Below, piece after piece: positions 1 through 9,834 of a stretch of DNA of 64,000 nt. Source of the stretch: Rhodocyclaceae bacterium (GTDB lineage Bacteria; Pseudomonadota; Gammaproteobacteria; Burkholderiales; Rhodocyclaceae); assembly GCA_018261935.1 (NCBI GenBank), contig JAGTRP010000019.1:22738-86737 (forward strand), written 5' to 3'. The position numbers and the translations under genes are program-made. The first letter of the stretch is position 1. Every line of letters starts with the position of its first letter. A model generated the notes under the pieces. That model searched no databases. It worked only from the letters and a program-made list of their open reading frames with translations, and was not told the origin of the DNA.

Positions 1-328
1 ACGAGGACGAGGGAATGCCGAAATACCAGGTGGCCAGATTCCAGACGATGGCGCCCACCAGCCCGCAGAGCAGGATGGAAAGGGACAGGAGGGGCATGAC
101 GCCGTCCAGGACGACGAAGCTGCCGATGGTGTTGGCCACCGCCGTGCCCCCCAGGAGCGGCCCCAGGAATTCGAAAAAGGCGACCACGATCACCGCCTGC
201 ACCGGCGTCATGGCCCGGGAGGCGATGACGGTGGCGATAATGTTGGCCGCATCGTGGAAACCGTTGGTGTAGTCGAAGACGAGGACGATGACGACGGTGG
301 CGAGGGCGAGAAGGAAGATGGGGTCCAA
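1..328 (-). CDS. PiT-family inorganic phosphate transporter, N-terminal part
   Basis: An inner-membrane phosphate:cation symporter, cut by the window start, so only about 109 residues are visible. Reading leftward from a TTG at 328 gives [19 protein letters not shown] followed by the PiT signature [14 protein letters not shown], then alternating hydrophobic segments typical of the family's paired repeats. I chose TTG at 328 because GCAGGAAA lies just upstream and no ATG is in frame before it. It is divergent from the histidine kinase at 516. Family assignment is firm; which Pit paralogue this is cannot be told from the fragment. Confidence 0.88.
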   Translation of the reverse strand, partial: MDPIFLLALATVVIVLVFDYTNGFHDAANIIATVIASRAMTPVQAVIVVAFFEFLGPLLGGTAVANTIGSFVVLDGVMPLLSLSILLCGLVGAIVWNLATWYFGIPSSS

Positions 329-429
329 GGTTTCCTGCGGCGTTGATGGCGCCCGGCATTATAGGCATGCCAAAGGTAATAGAACCGAAACCCGCATGGA
401 TACTTGGATTCCGGGCGATGCGTGGGGTA

Positions 430-459
430 TTCACTGTAGCCGGTTAATATGCTTATATT
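430..459 (+). promoter_or_regulatory. Candidate sigma-70 promoter for the histidine kinase operon
   Basis: TTCACT (430-435) lies 18 nt from TATATT (454-459), about 55 nt before the ATG at 516. The segment is strikingly AT-rich for this genome and contains GCTTATAT (451-458), an 8-mer that recurs in promoters near 30824 and 40234. The -35 match is only 4 of 6. Confidence 0.4.
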
Positions 460-515
460 CCAGGTTCCAGGCAAGAAAACTCCACCCCCAGCCTGATCAT
501 CCGAGAAACCTCGCC

Positions 516-2969
516 ATGCCCGTCGATCCACTGCCCGCGCTGTCCCCGAGCCCCGCCCAGGTTGGCTCCCTGGCGGATCGCGCCTCGGGCCCGGCGCCGA
601 CCCTCTGGCGCGCCGTCCTGCTGCCCCTGCTGCTCTTCGCCGGGGCCCTCGCCGGCATTGGGCTCTACGCCTACGGGGCCGCAAGGAAGGTCGTGACCCA
701 GACCGTCGCTGCGGACATGGAGGCCGTGGCCAAGCTGAAGGCGGAGCAGGTCCGGCAGTGGATGGACGAGCGCAATGACGACCTGCGCTTCATCCTTTCC
801 CCCTACTCGGCGGCGGAACTCCAGGCCTGGCTCGCCGGCGGCGAGAAGGACGACGACCGCAAGAACCGTCTGCTGGAGCGCCTGCGTTTCCGTAGTGCCG
901 GCCATTATCGGGACGTCAGCCTCCATGCCGCTGGCGATGGCCGGCTGCTGATGAGCTCGGGCGGTTTTCCCGACCTGCCGTCCCTCCGGGCCCAGGCCCT
1001 GGCCAGCGCCCGGCAGGGGGAGGCGGTCCTCGAAGACATCCATCCGGCTGATGGCACCGGCCTGTCGGCAAGGCACGTGGGCATTTTCAGCCCCCTGTTC
1101 CCCCCCGGCGGAGGCAAGCCCCTGGCGGTCATCCATGTCACCATCGACCCGGACCAGATGCTTTTCCCCCTGCTGCAGCAATGGCCGGGGGCCAGCCGGT
1201 CGGCGGAGACCCTGCTCCTGCGCCGGGAGGGCGACGGCATGGTCCGTCTCAATGCCCTGCGCCAGGGGGATGATGCCGCCCCGAGCGAGCGGCGGCCCCT
1301 CGGAAGTCCGGGGTTCATCGGCGGCCAGCTCCTCCAGAAGGGGGAAGGCTTCATCGAAGGCAAGGATTGCCGCGGGGCGATGACCCTGGCCTATGGCCTG
1401 CCGGTGGCGGGCACCCCCTGGTTCGTGGCGGCCAAGATCGGCCGGGAGGAGGCCTACCTGCAGCTCAACACCATCGCGGCCCTGTCCGCCACCCTCCTGG
1501 CCGGGCTGGTGATGCTCTGTGGCTGGTGGCTGGTGGCGCGTCGGCGGACGGAGAAAGTCCTTCGGCACTCCTTCCGGGAAATCGAGGGGCTGTACACTGG
1601 ACGCCTGGTGACGGAAACCCGCCTGGCCCAGATGTCTCGGCTCTATGCCGTGCTGAGCCGGGCCAACCAGGCCATCGTCCGCATTCCCGAGCGGCGCCGT
1701 CTGCTGGAGCAGATTTGCCGCATCGCCGTGGAAGACGGCGCCTTTGTCATGGCCTGGGCCGGAGAAGTGGCGGGGGAGCGGGTGGTGCCGGTGGTGCATT
1801 GGGGCCGGGAAGACGGCTACCTGGAGACGATGCGGATCATTGTCCTCGACCGGCAGCTGGGCGGCGGACCCACCGGGGCCGCCATCCGGGAGGGCCGGCA
1901 GTTCATTTGCGACGACATCGCCAACGACCCCCTCATGGAGCCCTGGCGGGAGGCGGCGCTGGAGCGGGGATACCGTTCGTCGGCGGCCTTCCCCATCCGG
2001 GAGGACGGGGCGGTGGTCGGTTCCATCAGCCTCTATGCCGGGGAGCCCGGCTATTTTTCCCCCGCGGTGGTGAGCCTACTCGACGATCTGACCGAGGATG
2101 TCGCCTTCGCCCTCGACGCCCAGCTGGAATCGGTGCGTCGGCGAGCGGCCGAAGCGGAACTGCGGGACCTCAACGAGGAACTGGAACGGCGGGTTGCCGA
2201 GCGCACCCACCAGCTGGAAATCGCCAACAAGGAGCTGGAAGCCTTCAGCTACTCGGTTTCCCACGACCTGCGCGCTCCCCTGCGCAGCATCGACGGCTTC
2301 AGCCAAATCCTGCTCAAGCGCTACACCGACAAGCTGGACGCGGCGGGGCAGGATTACCTGGGCCGGGTGCGCCGCGCCAGCCAGCGCATGGGCGAACTCA
2401 TCGACGACCTCCTCAACCTGTCGCGGGTGAGCCGCAGCAAGTTGCGCCGGCAGGAGGTGGATCTCTCGGCCCTGGCCCGCTCCCTTCTCGACGAGCTGCG
2501 CCGCCTGGCGCCGGAGCGCCAGGTGAGCTGCCGCATCCAGGAAGGGCTGCGGGCCTTCGGCGACCAGGGGCTGCTGCGCATCACCCTGGAAAACCTCCTG
2601 GGCAATGCCTGGAAATTCACCGGCGCCACGGCGGCGGCCGAGATCGAATTCGGCTGCCGGCAGGAGAACGGGGAACGGGTCTATTTCGTCCGCGACAACG
2701 GCGCGGGCTTCGACGCCACCTACGCCCACAAGCTCTTCCAGGTGTTCCAGCGGCTCCACAGCGACACGGAGTTCGAGGGCACCGGCATCGGGCTCGCCAC
2801 GGTGCACCGGATCGTGCAGCGCCACCATGGCCGGGTCTGGGCCGAGGGCCAGACCGGCCAGGGGGCGACTTTCTTCTTCACCCTGCCGCGCCAGGGCGAT
2901 GACCCGGCCCCCGCCGCCCTGGAAGGCGAGGGGGAAAACATTCTCGAAGGAGCGGCTCCGACCCTATGA
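516..2969 (+). CDS. Membrane sensor histidine kinase with GAF domain
   Basis: An 817-aa inner-membrane sensor kinase. Hydrophobic segments at about residues 33-53 and 320-342 enclose a roughly 265-residue periplasmic sensor region. A GAF domain follows (about 375-530), then a coiled coil, a HisKA dimerisation domain with VSHDLRAP (phospho-acceptor His583) and an HATPase_c domain with NAWKF (N box), DNGAGFD (G1) and GTGIGLATV (G2). The kinase core resembles phytochrome-type kinases that pair with single-domain receivers, and such a receiver follows with an ATGA overlap. I chose ATG 516; longer in-frame starts would run into the divergent transporter gene and promoter. The signal sensed is unknown. 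Confidence 0.88.
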   Translation: MPVDPLPALSPSPAQVGSLADRASGPAPTLWRAVLLPLLLFAGALAGIGLYAYGAARKVVTQTVAADMEAVAKLKAEQVRQWMDERNDDLRFILSPYSAAELQAWLAGGEKDDDRKNRLLERLRFRSAGHYRDVSLHAAGDGRLLMSSGGFPDLPSLRAQALASARQGEAVLEDIHPADGTGLSARHVGIFSPLFPPGGGKPLAVIHVTIDPDQMLFPLLQQWPGASRSAETLLLRREGDGMVRLNALRQGDDAAPSERRPLGSPGFIGGQLLQKGEGFIEGKDCRGAMTLAYGLPVAGTPWFVAAKIGREEAYLQLNTIAALSATLLAGLVMLCGWWLVARRRTEKVLRHSFREIEGLYTGRLVTETRLAQMSRLYAVLSRANQAIVRIPERRRLLEQICRIAVEDGAFVMAWAGEVAGERVVPVVHWGREDGYLETMRIIVLDRQLGGGPTGAAIREGRQFICDDIANDPLMEPWREAALERGYRSSAAFPIREDGAVVGSISLYAGEPGYFSPAVVSLLDDLTEDVAFALDAQLESVRRRAAEAELRDLNEELERRVAERTHQLEIANKELEAFSYSVSHDLRAPLRSIDGFSQILLKRYTDKLDAAGQDYLGRVRRASQRMGELIDDLLNLSRVSRSKLRRQEVDLSALARSLLDELRRLAPERQVSCRIQEGLRAFGDQGLLRITLENLLGNAWKFTGATAAAEIEFGCRQENGERVYFVRDNGAGFDATYAHKLFQVFQRLHSDTEFEGTGIGLATVHRIVQRHHGRVWAEGQTGQGATFFFTLPRQGDDPAPAALEGEGENILEGAAPTL

Positions 2970-3409
2970 AGAACCTTGCCAAGACCATCCTGCTGGTGGA
3001 AGACAACAGCGATGACGAGGAACTGACCCGCATCGCCTTCGAAGAAAGCCGGCTGGCCAACGAACTGGTGGTGGTGCGGGACGGCGAGGAGGCCCTGGAC
3101 TACCTCTTCGGCACCGGGCGCCACGCCGGGCGTGATCTGGACAACATGCCCCAGCTCATCCTCCTCGACCTCAAGCTGCCCAAGGTGAACGGCCACGAGG
3201 TCCTCGAGCGCATCCGCGCCGATGCCCGCACCCGCTACATCCCCGTGGTGGTCCTTACCACCAGCAGCGAGGAATCGGATCTCCTCGGCAGCTACGACCT
3301 GGGGGCCAACAGCTTCATCCAGAAGCCGGTGGATTTCGTCAGCTTCATCGAAGCCGTGCGCCAGGTGGGCGCCTACTGGCTGGTCCTCAACGCCAATGCG
3401 CCCCACTGA
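2966..3409 (+). CDS. Single-domain response regulator, Rcp1-like
   Basis: A 147-aa stand-alone receiver. The acidic pocket is in [11 protein letters not shown] near the N-terminus, the phospho-acceptor is Asp68 in [10 protein letters not shown], and the TTSSEESD and QKPVDF segments supply the conserved Ser/Thr and Lys. The [11 protein letters not shown] insertion is typical of Rcp1-like partners of phytochrome-type kinases. Its ATG overlaps the kinase stop codon (ATGA), so translation is probably coupled and the kinase at 516 is the likely partner. It has no output domain, so it would act through protein contacts or a phosphorelay. Confidence 0.9.
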   Translation: MKNLAKTILLVEDNSDDEELTRIAFEESRLANELVVVRDGEEALDYLFGTGRHAGRDLDNMPQLILLDLKLPKVNGHEVLERIRADARTRYIPVVVLTTSSEESDLLGSYDLGANSFIQKPVDFVSFIEAVRQVGAYWLVLNANAPH

Positions 3410-3419
3410 CGGCCAGGCC

Positions 3420-4505
3420 ATGGAAGGGCTGAACATCCTCCTGGTGGAGGATTCCCAGGACGACGCCGATCTCATCCTGCTCCAGCTGGCCGAGGCCGGC
3501 ATGGACGTTACCGGCTGCCGGGTCGCCACCGAGGAAGCCACGCGCTCCGCCCTGGCCGAGGAAAAATGGGATGCGGTCATCGCCGACTTCAACTTGCCCC
3601 GGTTCGGCGCCGCATCCGCCCTCGCCGTCATCCAGGAAATGGGCATCGACCTGCCCTTCATCGTCGTCTCCGGCTTCATCGGGGAGGAGGCGGCGGTCGG
3701 CATCCTCAAGGCCGGCGCCCACGATTTCGTCGCCAAGAGCCACCTGGCCCGCCTGGGGCCCGCCATCGAGCGGGAGATGCGGGAAGCCGCCGCCCGCCGG
3801 GAGCACCGCCGGGCGGCCCGGGAGCTGGTGGAATCCCGGCGCCAGCTGCGGGAGCTTTCCTCTCATCTGCAATCGGTGCGGGAGGATGAGCGGGCCCACA
3901 TCGCCCGGGAGCTCCACGACCAGCTCGGGCAGATGCTCACCGCCCTCAAGATGGACGTGGCCTGGGTGCGCGGCCGCTCGGCCAGTGCTGGCGAGGTGGT
4001 GCTGGACAAGCTCGGCGACATGGCGACCCTGATCGACCAGACCATCGATTCAGTCCGCCGCATCTCCTCGGACCTGCGGCCGGTCATGCTCGACGACCTC
4101 GGCCTCAGGGCAGCCCTGGAGTGGCTGGTGGGGGATTTCCGCAAACGGAACGAGGACGTCTGCTGCGAAATCCTCCTCGCCCTCGACGACCGCCCCCTCG
4201 AGGGCCGCCTGGCCACCGCCGTCTTCCGCCTGGTTCAGGAGTGTCTCACCAATGTCAGCCGCCATGCCCAGGCCAGCGAAGTGAATGTCTTCGCCGGAAG
4301 CCGCGACGACGGTATCCTGGTGGTGGTCGCAGACAACGGCCGCGGCCTGCCGGAGGAGCCGCCCCGGCACGGCGGCTACGGGCTCCTGGGCATGCGGGAA
4401 CGGGTCGAGGTCCTGGGCGGCACTTTCACCATCAACAGCATTCCGGGGGGCGGCGTCACCGTCGAGGCCACGCTCCCCCTGCCGGCAGAAGGAAGCGCAC
4501 CATGA
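3420..4505 (+). CDS. Receiver-HisKA_3 hybrid histidine kinase
   Basis: A soluble 361-aa protein with an N-terminal receiver (LLVEDSQDDAD, phospho-acceptor Asp56 in VIADFNLPR), a helical linker, a NarX/DegS-type HisKA_3 domain (ARELHDQLGQ, His166) and an HATPase with DNGRGLPEE and GYGLLGMRERV. A receiver placed before a HisKA_3 core suggests that the upstream kinase or receiver modulates this kinase, which in turn phosphorylates the NarL-type regulator encoded next with an ATGA overlap. The start is uncertain: ATG 3420 fits the domain edge, and ATG 3396 would overlap the previous stop. Neither has a strong ribosome site. Confidence 0.85.
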   Translation: MEGLNILLVEDSQDDADLILLQLAEAGMDVTGCRVATEEATRSALAEEKWDAVIADFNLPRFGAASALAVIQEMGIDLPFIVVSGFIGEEAAVGILKAGAHDFVAKSHLARLGPAIEREMREAAARREHRRAARELVESRRQLRELSSHLQSVREDERAHIARELHDQLGQMLTALKMDVAWVRGRSASAGEVVLDKLGDMATLIDQTIDSVRRISSDLRPVMLDDLGLRAALEWLVGDFRKRNEDVCCEILLALDDRPLEGRLATAVFRLVQECLTNVSRHAQASEVNVFAGSRDDGILVVVADNGRGLPEEPPRHGGYGLLGMRERVEVLGGTFTINSIPGGGVTVEATLPLPAEGSAP

Positions 4506-5134
4506 TCCGCATCGGGCTCGCCGACGACCACCTGATCGTCCGCCAGGGACTCAAGCAGATTCTCAGCGACCAGGAAGACCTGGCCGTGGTGGGGGAAGCC
4601 GCCAACGGCGCCGAAACCCTGCAGCTGGTGCGGGATACCGCCTTCGACGTGCTGATCCTCGACCTCTCCATGCCGGGGCGCAGCGGGGTCGAGCTCATCA
4701 AGCTCATCAAGGCCGAAAAGCCTAAGCTCGCCATCCTGGTACTCAGCATGCACAAGGAGGAGCAGTACGCGGTGCGGGCCATCAAGGCCGGCGCGGCGGG
4801 CTACCTGACCAAGGAGAGCGCCTCGGACCAGCTGGTCAGCGCCATCCGCCGGGTGGCCTCCGGCCGGGCCTTCGTCACTCCGGCGGTGGCCGAATGGATG
4901 ATCCTGGACTTCGGCGCCCCCAGCGAGGGCCCTTCCCACACCCAGTTGTCGGACCGGGAGTTCCAGATTTTCCAGATGATCGTCTCCGGCATGAACGTCA
5001 CCGCCATCGCCGACGCCCTCTGCCTCAGCGTCAAGACCGTCAGCACCCACAAGGCCCGGATACTGCAGAAAATGCACATGTCCAACAGCGCCGAGCTGAT
5101 CCACTATGCCATCGAGCACGGTCTTCGCCCTTAG
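4502..5134 (+). CDS. NarL/FixJ-family response regulator
   Basis: A 210-aa transcription factor with a receiver (GLADDHLIVRQG, phospho-acceptor Asp54 in LILDLSMPG) and a C-terminal LuxR-type helix-turn-helix at about residues 145-200 (LSDREFQIFQMI, then SVKTVSTHKARI). It is translationally coupled to the HisKA_3 hybrid kinase by ATGA, the normal partner class for NarL-type regulators. It is the only DNA-binding protein of the 516-5134 operon, so the whole relay probably ends here. Targets cannot be read from the sequence. Confidence 0.92.
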   Translation: MIRIGLADDHLIVRQGLKQILSDQEDLAVVGEAANGAETLQLVRDTAFDVLILDLSMPGRSGVELIKLIKAEKPKLAILVLSMHKEEQYAVRAIKAGAAGYLTKESASDQLVSAIRRVASGRAFVTPAVAEWMILDFGAPSEGPSHTQLSDREFQIFQMIVSGMNVTAIADALCLSVKTVSTHKARILQKMHMSNSAELIHYAIEHGLRP

Positions 5135-5223
5135 CGCCTCTTCCGCCTGGCCGGAATTTCGGTCATGGGAAGTTGAGTGGGCGTAGAATCCATTCAAACC
5201 ATGTCTTTGTCATAGGGGGCTCC

Positions 5224-5775
5224 ATGCATCTGAAACTTGCCGTCATTCTGGTCGCCGTGATGCTCTTCGCCTTTCCGGGCGAGAGCGAAGCCAGGCGTTT
5301 GGGCCGCTCTTCGGCCTCTTCCCCGGCGAAGTCCAGTACATCCCACTACCGGGTGAATGTGGGCAACAACAGCAGCAGTCAGGGCTCCCCCGGCACGGCA
5401 ACGGCGGCCGGGGTGGCGGTCGGCGCGGCGGCGGGCCTGGCCGTGGGCACCGCGAAGGCGGCGGCCCTGTCCCCCGAAGAAGCCCGCCGCCGGGCGGCGA
5501 AGCAGGCGGAGGACGAACGCCTGGCGAAGCTGGCCGACGACGAACGCAGGGCGGCCCGGGAGCGGGAGAAGGCGGAACAGGAAAAGCTGGCGGCCGAGGC
5601 GGCCATCGAGCGGGAGAAGCAGGAGCGCGCGCAAAAGGCCGAGACGCTGCGCCTGGCGCGGCTGGAAGCCGAACAGGAGCGGGCTCGCAAGCAGTTCGAG
5701 CGGGAAAAGCTGTGCGTCATCCAGCCGGTGATGACCGACGCCGAGATCGCCTTCTGCAAGGAAGTCTGGCGCTAG
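5224..5775 (+). CDS. Secreted alanine- and charge-rich coiled-coil protein
   Basis: A 183-aa protein of unknown function. A signal peptide (MHLKLAVILVAVMLFAF, cleavage near GESEA) is followed by a Ser-rich stretch, a Gly/Ala hydrophobic patch (about 58-80) and a long Glu/Arg/Lys/Ala helix that should form a coiled coil (about 85-165). It ends in a short segment with two cysteines (CVIQPVMTDAEIAFC), which may form a disulfide in the periplasm. AGGGGGCT precedes ATG 5224. Its stop codon shares the CTAG palindrome with the convergent EAL gene. Confidence 0.7.
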   Translation: MHLKLAVILVAVMLFAFPGESEARRLGRSSASSPAKSSTSHYRVNVGNNSSSQGSPGTATAAGVAVGAAAGLAVGTAKAAALSPEEARRRAAKQAEDERLAKLADDERRAAREREKAEQEKLAAEAAIEREKQERAQKAETLRLARLEAEQERARKQFEREKLCVIQPVMTDAEIAFCKEVWR

Positions 5776-7043
5776 CCCCAATCCAGATCGCAGCACAGCA
5801 CCACCAGCCGGTTCTCCCGGTGCAGGGTGACGGACAGGGTGATGCACATGTTCCCGGCGGCGATGGAGAGATAGGGTCGGGTGGTCTGCACTTCCCCCGG
5901 GTGGTTCACCGCGCGCCGGAAATAGTGCCGGCGGGACCAGACGGCGCCACGGCCGTCGGCCAGGGGCTTGAAGCGGGGGTTGGAGCCGGCCTGGGAGGCG
6001 GGGGCGCAGACGTTGCCGCCGATTTGCCTGCCGTCGCTGGCCAGCAGATAGCAGCGCTCGGCCCGCGGGCTGGCCAGCAGGGGAGCGGCGGCTGCCGCCA
6101 GTCCGGCCCCCGCGGCGACCAGGGCCGCGGCCTGCCTTAACCGCTCCTCGTAGCGGGCGATTTCCTGGCGATAGTCGTTGGCCTCTGTGGCGGCCTGGGA
6201 GTCGTAGCAGTCATGGAGGTCGGCGATGGCGCGGCTGCCGGGTTCCGGTGAGGCGGCGGCCTTGCCCGGCCGGCCGAAGTAGTATCCCTGGACGAGGTCG
6301 AAGCCGGAATCCAGGGCGATCAGGGCTTCCACCCCCGTTTCGATGCCCTCCATCAGGGTGAGGCTGCCGGTTTCGTGGATCAGGCTGACCAGGCTGGGCA
6401 GGGCGCGGCGTATGGTCCGGCTGGTGGCGGCCTGGGTAATCATTGAGCGGTCGAACTTGACGATGTGGGGTGATACCTTCCATATCCGGTCGAAGTTGGA
6501 ATGGCCCGCCCCGAAGTCGTCGATGGCCACCAGGCAGCCCAGGTCCTTGTAGTAAGCCACCGTGGATGCCAGGCGCTGGTCGTCGTCGATTTGGCCTTCC
6601 AGGATTTCCACCACCACCCGGGCGGCGGGCATGCCGTTGCGGGCGAGGAGTTCGAGGAAGAAGCTGCCGTAGTCCGGTCCCCGGACCACCACCTGGGGGC
6701 TGACGTTGAGGAACAGCCACGACTTCCCGTCGTCGGCGGCCATGAAGTTGCCCAGATGGACGGTGCGGCATAGCCGGTCCAGGAACACCGCCTCGGCCTC
6801 GCCGGCAGTCAGGGCGAATACCGCCTGGGGCGGGAAGCCGGTGCCGGCGCCCGCCGTAGCCCGCAGCAGCGCTTCGTAGCCCACCGCCCGGCGGTGGGCC
6901 AGGCTGTAGATGGGCTGGAAGGCGCTGCCGATGTGCAGCCCCTTGAAAGCACCGCTGATCTCCCCGGCGCCGCGGCGGACCGAGGCATGGATGGCGTGGT
7001 AGCAGCACTGGCCGCTGTCCCGACCGAGGGCGGCAGCGGTCAT
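5772..7043 (-). CDS. EAL-domain c-di-GMP phosphodiesterase with YkuI-type C-terminal domain
   Basis: A 423-aa cytoplasmic protein. The N-terminal EAL domain (about 35-270) keeps the catalytic landmarks: EAL in VGYEALLR, Asn in NVSPQV, Glu in [32 protein letters not shown] and QGYYFGRP. It therefore looks competent to hydrolyse c-di-GMP. After a helical linker, the C-terminal part (about 315-420, [11 protein letters not shown] to [17 protein letters not shown]) resembles the PAS-like YkuI_C sensor domain. It is translationally coupled (ATGA at 7040-7043) to the upstream chemoreceptor, which suggests that receptor state and c-di-GMP turnover are linked. Activity is inferred from motifs only. 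Confidence 0.9.
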   Translation of the reverse strand: MTAAALGRDSGQCCYHAIHASVRRGAGEISGAFKGLHIGSAFQPIYSLAHRRAVGYEALLRATAGAGTGFPPQAVFALTAGEAEAVFLDRLCRTVHLGNFMAADDGKSWLFLNVSPQVVVRGPDYGSFFLELLARNGMPAARVVVEILEGQIDDDQRLASTVAYYKDLGCLVAIDDFGAGHSNFDRIWKVSPHIVKFDRSMITQAATSRTIRRALPSLVSLIHETGSLTLMEGIETGVEALIALDSGFDLVQGYYFGRPGKAAASPEPGSRAIADLHDCYDSQAATEANDYRQEIARYEERLRQAAALVAAGAGLAAAAAPLLASPRAERCYLLASDGRQIGGNVCAPASQAGSNPRFKPLADGRGAVWSRRHYFRRAVNHPGEVQTTRPYLSIAAGNMCITLSVTLHRENRLVVLCCDLDWG

Positions 7044-9190
7044 GCCGCCTCCCGGCTGACCTGGAACTGTCCGACCAGGGCATGGAGCTGGCTGGCCGTC
7101 ACCCGCACCAGGTCGGTGCTGCCCTGCAGCGCTTTCACCGACTGCCGCATGCCGGTGGTCGCCGCTTCCACCTTGCGGGCCCCTTCGCTGTGCTCCCGGG
7201 TGCTTTGGGAGACGCTGTCGATGGTGGCCAGCAGGCCCTCGACGATGGCGTGGATGCCGCTGTGGTCGGCGGCGTTATCCTCGGCCAGGCGCAGACCTTC
7301 CTCCACCCCCTGCATGCCGTTCTCCATGGCCGCCACCGCGCCCCGGGCTTCCGACTGGACGCCCTCGATCATCTGACGGATGTCGGCGGTGGCCCGGGAA
7401 GTCCGTTCGGCCAGCTTCCGGACCTCGTCGGCCACCACGGCGAAGCCCCGGCCCGCTTCCCCGGCCCGGGCCGCCTCGATGGCGGCGTTCAGCGCCAGCA
7501 GGTTGGTTTGGGAGGCGATGCCGTTGATGACCTCCACCACCTTGCCGATCTCGTCGGTGCGGGCGTTGAGATTCTGGATGGTGTGGGCGGAGTTCTCGAT
7601 GTTGGTGCGGATGGCGCCGGTCTTGGCGCGCACCACCTGGAATTGGCCGCGGGTGGTCTCCACCGCCTCGTCCATGGCCTGGCGCATGGCGTCGGCGGTG
7701 GCCGAGGCGTGGCGGATTTCCTCGATCTGGACGGCGAGGGAAGCGAGCAGGCGCTGGATGCCGGCCGTCACCTCCTCGGAGGTCTGACGGGTGGCCCGGC
7801 TCCGGTCCAGCATGGCGTCGTTGGTGTGGCGCACGTTCCCGGCGGCGGCGATCACCTGGGCGACGATGCCGTCCAGGTTGTCGATGAAGCTGTTGATCCA
7901 GCGCCCCAGGTCGCCGGTTTCGTCGGCCCGCAGCCGGTCTGCCTCCAGGCGCTGGCGCAGGTTGCCGCCGCCCTCGGCAATGTTGCGGATCACCTCGGTC
8001 ATCTCGGCGAGGCGCTTCGCCACTCGGTTGGAGCCGAGGCGGTGAAAGAGCAGGGCGCTGACGAGGCCGAGGCCGGCGGTGGCCGGTTCCGTCGTCCAGG
8101 GGGAGAGGCCGGCAACGTTCGCCAGGCCAAAGTGGATGGCCCACAGCCCGCTCACCAGAGCCAGGTAGAGGCGCATGAGACGGAAATTGACCGGGCGCCG
8201 GCGGTAGACCTCCTCCAGGTCGGCCTCGCACATCATCCCCCAGCGGTCCGGCGAGCCCGGCAGCTGCAGGGTGACGCCCTTGCCGATCACCGGCACGTGG
8301 CGGTAGTCGGAGTAGCCGGGATAGGTCGCGAACAGGTTCTCGCCCCGGGCGATGGTCTCCCGCACCCCGGGGTGGAGCTCGCCGGTGGCGGGGTCGGTGA
8401 AGCGCAATTCGAGCTCGGTGTGGCGCCGCACCCGCACCGTGCCCCAGGCGGTGCGGATCCCCTGCTTGAGGTTGTCCCCCAGAGTGAAGGCCCGGTCCTC
8501 GAAGCGGGAGCGGGAGAGGGCGGTTCCCGGCCGGACAGCGGGATCGAAGCGGGATTCCACCATGAACAGATAGTTGTCCCCCGACTCCCGGTACACGTGG
8601 CCCGCCTCCCGCTGGATCAGGTCGCCGAGGACGTCGTTGGGCACCCGGCCGCAGACGCAGCCGACGGCCTGCCCGTCCCGGACGATGGGCTGGTAGAACA
8701 TCAGGGTCACTTCGTCGTGGAAGCGGGAGGTGGAGGGGCCGATGTCGAGGGTCGCCGGGTCCTCGTAGGGGCCGTGGAGGAACGGCCCCCGCAGGCCGGC
8801 CTTCACCGCCGCCGGGGCGAGGCCGCGGCAGCCGGCCCGGGCGGGATGGGTGGAAGCCAGGGTGGTCCCCTGGGCGTCGATGACGAAAATCTCGGACATG
8901 TCCGGGGCATGGCGCCGCTTTTCCGCCAGGAACGCTACGTTCACCGCCGGGAAAGGCCCGGCCATCAGGTCGGCGATGCGCGCCAGATGCTCCCACTGGC
9001 TCTCGGCCCACAGCATGAGGATCCGGGCCCGGGTGGCGGCGATGCCCTCGAAGGTCTGCTCCACCGTCCGGTAGTGGCCCCGGTTGAGGCGGCAGGTCCA
9101 GGCCATGGCCAGTTTTCCAGTCTTGCCGAGCCAGGGCAGCCAAGTGCGTTCGGAAGGGCTCAGGTTCATCGCGGGGCTTTTCAGGGACAT
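7040..9190 (-). CDS. Methyl-accepting chemotaxis protein with Cache-like sensor region
   Basis: A 716-aa chemoreceptor-like protein. The first 330 residues include a Cache/PAS-like region ([13 protein letters not shown], then [18 protein letters not shown]), but no clear membrane helix comes before it. Two hydrophobic segments sit in the middle (around [16 protein letters not shown] and [14 protein letters not shown]), so the sensor may lie in the cytoplasm. HAMP-like and signalling regions follow, with the canonical hairpin [18 protein letters not shown] and [17 protein letters not shown] chose ATG 9190; ATG 9169 and a longer start at 9265 are possible. It heads a bicistron with the EAL gene and is divergent from the STAS-CheA operon. 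Confidence 0.85.
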   Translation of the reverse strand: MSLKSPAMNLSPSERTWLPWLGKTGKLAMAWTCRLNRGHYRTVEQTFEGIAATRARILMLWAESQWEHLARIADLMAGPFPAVNVAFLAEKRRHAPDMSEIFVIDAQGTTLASTHPARAGCRGLAPAAVKAGLRGPFLHGPYEDPATLDIGPSTSRFHDEVTLMFYQPIVRDGQAVGCVCGRVPNDVLGDLIQREAGHVYRESGDNYLFMVESRFDPAVRPGTALSRSRFEDRAFTLGDNLKQGIRTAWGTVRVRRHTELELRFTDPATGELHPGVRETIARGENLFATYPGYSDYRHVPVIGKGVTLQLPGSPDRWGMMCEADLEEVYRRRPVNFRLMRLYLALVSGLWAIHFGLANVAGLSPWTTEPATAGLGLVSALLFHRLGSNRVAKRLAEMTEVIRNIAEGGGNLRQRLEADRLRADETGDLGRWINSFIDNLDGIVAQVIAAAGNVRHTNDAMLDRSRATRQTSEEVTAGIQRLLASLAVQIEEIRHASATADAMRQAMDEAVETTRGQFQVVRAKTGAIRTNIENSAHTIQNLNARTDEIGKVVEVINGIASQTNLLALNAAIEAARAGEAGRGFAVVADEVRKLAERTSRATADIRQMIEGVQSEARGAVAAMENGMQGVEEGLRLAEDNAADHSGIHAIVEGLLATIDSVSQSTREHSEGARKVEAATTGMRQSVKALQGSTDLVRVTASQLHALVGQFQVSREAA

Positions 9191-9210
9191 CGTCTGCTTT
9201 CTTTGACATT

Positions 9211-9268
9211 CGGTTGCTGGCAGGCCGCCGGAGGGCGCTCCGGCGGCCTGCTGACGCTTTAGCAACCG
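9211..9268 (-). promoter_or_regulatory. Nested hairpin in the leader of the MCP-EAL bicistron
   Basis: A perfect 13-bp inverted repeat with a 4-nt loop (9221-9233 pairs with 9238-9250, arm CAGGCCGCCGGAG) lies inside an outer 8-bp inverted repeat (CGGTTGCT 9211-9218, AGCAACCG 9261-9268). It ends 20 nt before ATG 9190, so it would fold in the 5' leader. There is no T-run, so it is not a simple terminator. Function unknown. Confidence 0.55.
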
Positions 9269-9393
9269 CTATGCCACGGTGCTTCAAGGCCGGTCCGAAA
9301 GGGGAATTCCCCGGGTCGATGAATTAAAAAGGTGCGCGCCCCCTGGGGCGGCGGCCCAATATGGTGCATGAATGGGAGCCCCTGCCCCCCTTC

Positions 9394-9415
9394 GGGGTAG
9401 GAATCCGCCTACCCC
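9394..9415. repeat. 8-bp inverted repeat upstream of the STAS-CheA operon
   Basis: GGGGTAGG (9394-9401), a 6-nt loop, then CCTACCCC (9408-9415), perfect, 95 nt before the STAS start codon. It could be an operator or an RNA hairpin. The whole 9269-9480 stretch contains no gene. Confidence 0.35.
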
Positions 9416-9509
9416 CTGTCGCCGCCCGCCCACACGCACTTTGGGGGGGCGCCGATATTTTTCGTGACACCCCCCGGGCATCATGACGCCATCCATAAAG
9501 GAGGCAACC

Positions 9510-9824
9510 ATGACCATCGGAGTGCTCAACGAAAACCGCCACTGCCGCATCCGTCTGGAAGAACTGACCATCTATACCGCCGCTGAGGTGGTCGAAGCCC
9601 TGCGGGCGGCGCTGGCGGGGGAGCCGGCCAGCCTGTCCATCGACCTGGTCGACGTGTCGGAAATCGATACCGCTGGCATCCAGATGCTGCTGATGATCCG
9701 CCAGGAAGCCCAGCGGCGGCAGATCCCCGTGACTTTCATCGATGGCGGCCCGGCCATCGCCGAGAGCCTGGCGCTGGTGAACCTTTCTCCCCTATTTCAG
9801 TTCGAGATGGCCGCGGCCGCTTGA
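9510..9824 (+). CDS. STAS-domain protein (anti-sigma-factor-antagonist type)
   Basis: A 104-aa single STAS domain: an N-terminal strand (CRIRLEELTIYTAAEVVEAL) and the switch loop DVSEIDTAGIQML, where the Thr replaces the Ser that is phosphorylated in SpoIIAA-type proteins. A strong ribosome site, AAAGGAGG (9497-9504), fixes ATG 9510. It lies 10 nt before CheA and is the first gene of the operon. STAS proteins in chemosensory operons are thought to act as partner-switch modules; its kinase or partner is not evident in this window. Confidence 0.85.
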   Translation: MTIGVLNENRHCRIRLEELTIYTAAEVVEALRAALAGEPASLSIDLVDVSEIDTAGIQMLLMIRQEAQRRQIPVTFIDGGPAIAESLALVNLSPLFQFEMAAAA

Positions 9825-9834
9825 GGAACAGACC

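Noticed and set aside
288..515. Longer N-terminus for the histidine kinase
   Set aside because: It would overlap the divergent phosphate transporter start and the promoter, and adds no signal or domain.
7082..9262. A 726-codon plus-strand open frame, and similar long frames antisense to the MuiA, ATPase, antiporter and CcoG genes
   Set aside because: All lie opposite well-supported genes, show Gly/His/Gln-rich composition and no ribosome site or family motifs.
9430..9460. Sigma-28 promoter before the STAS-CheA operon
   Set aside because: GCCGATAT at 9451 resembles the -10, but no TAAA element lies 15 nt upstream.
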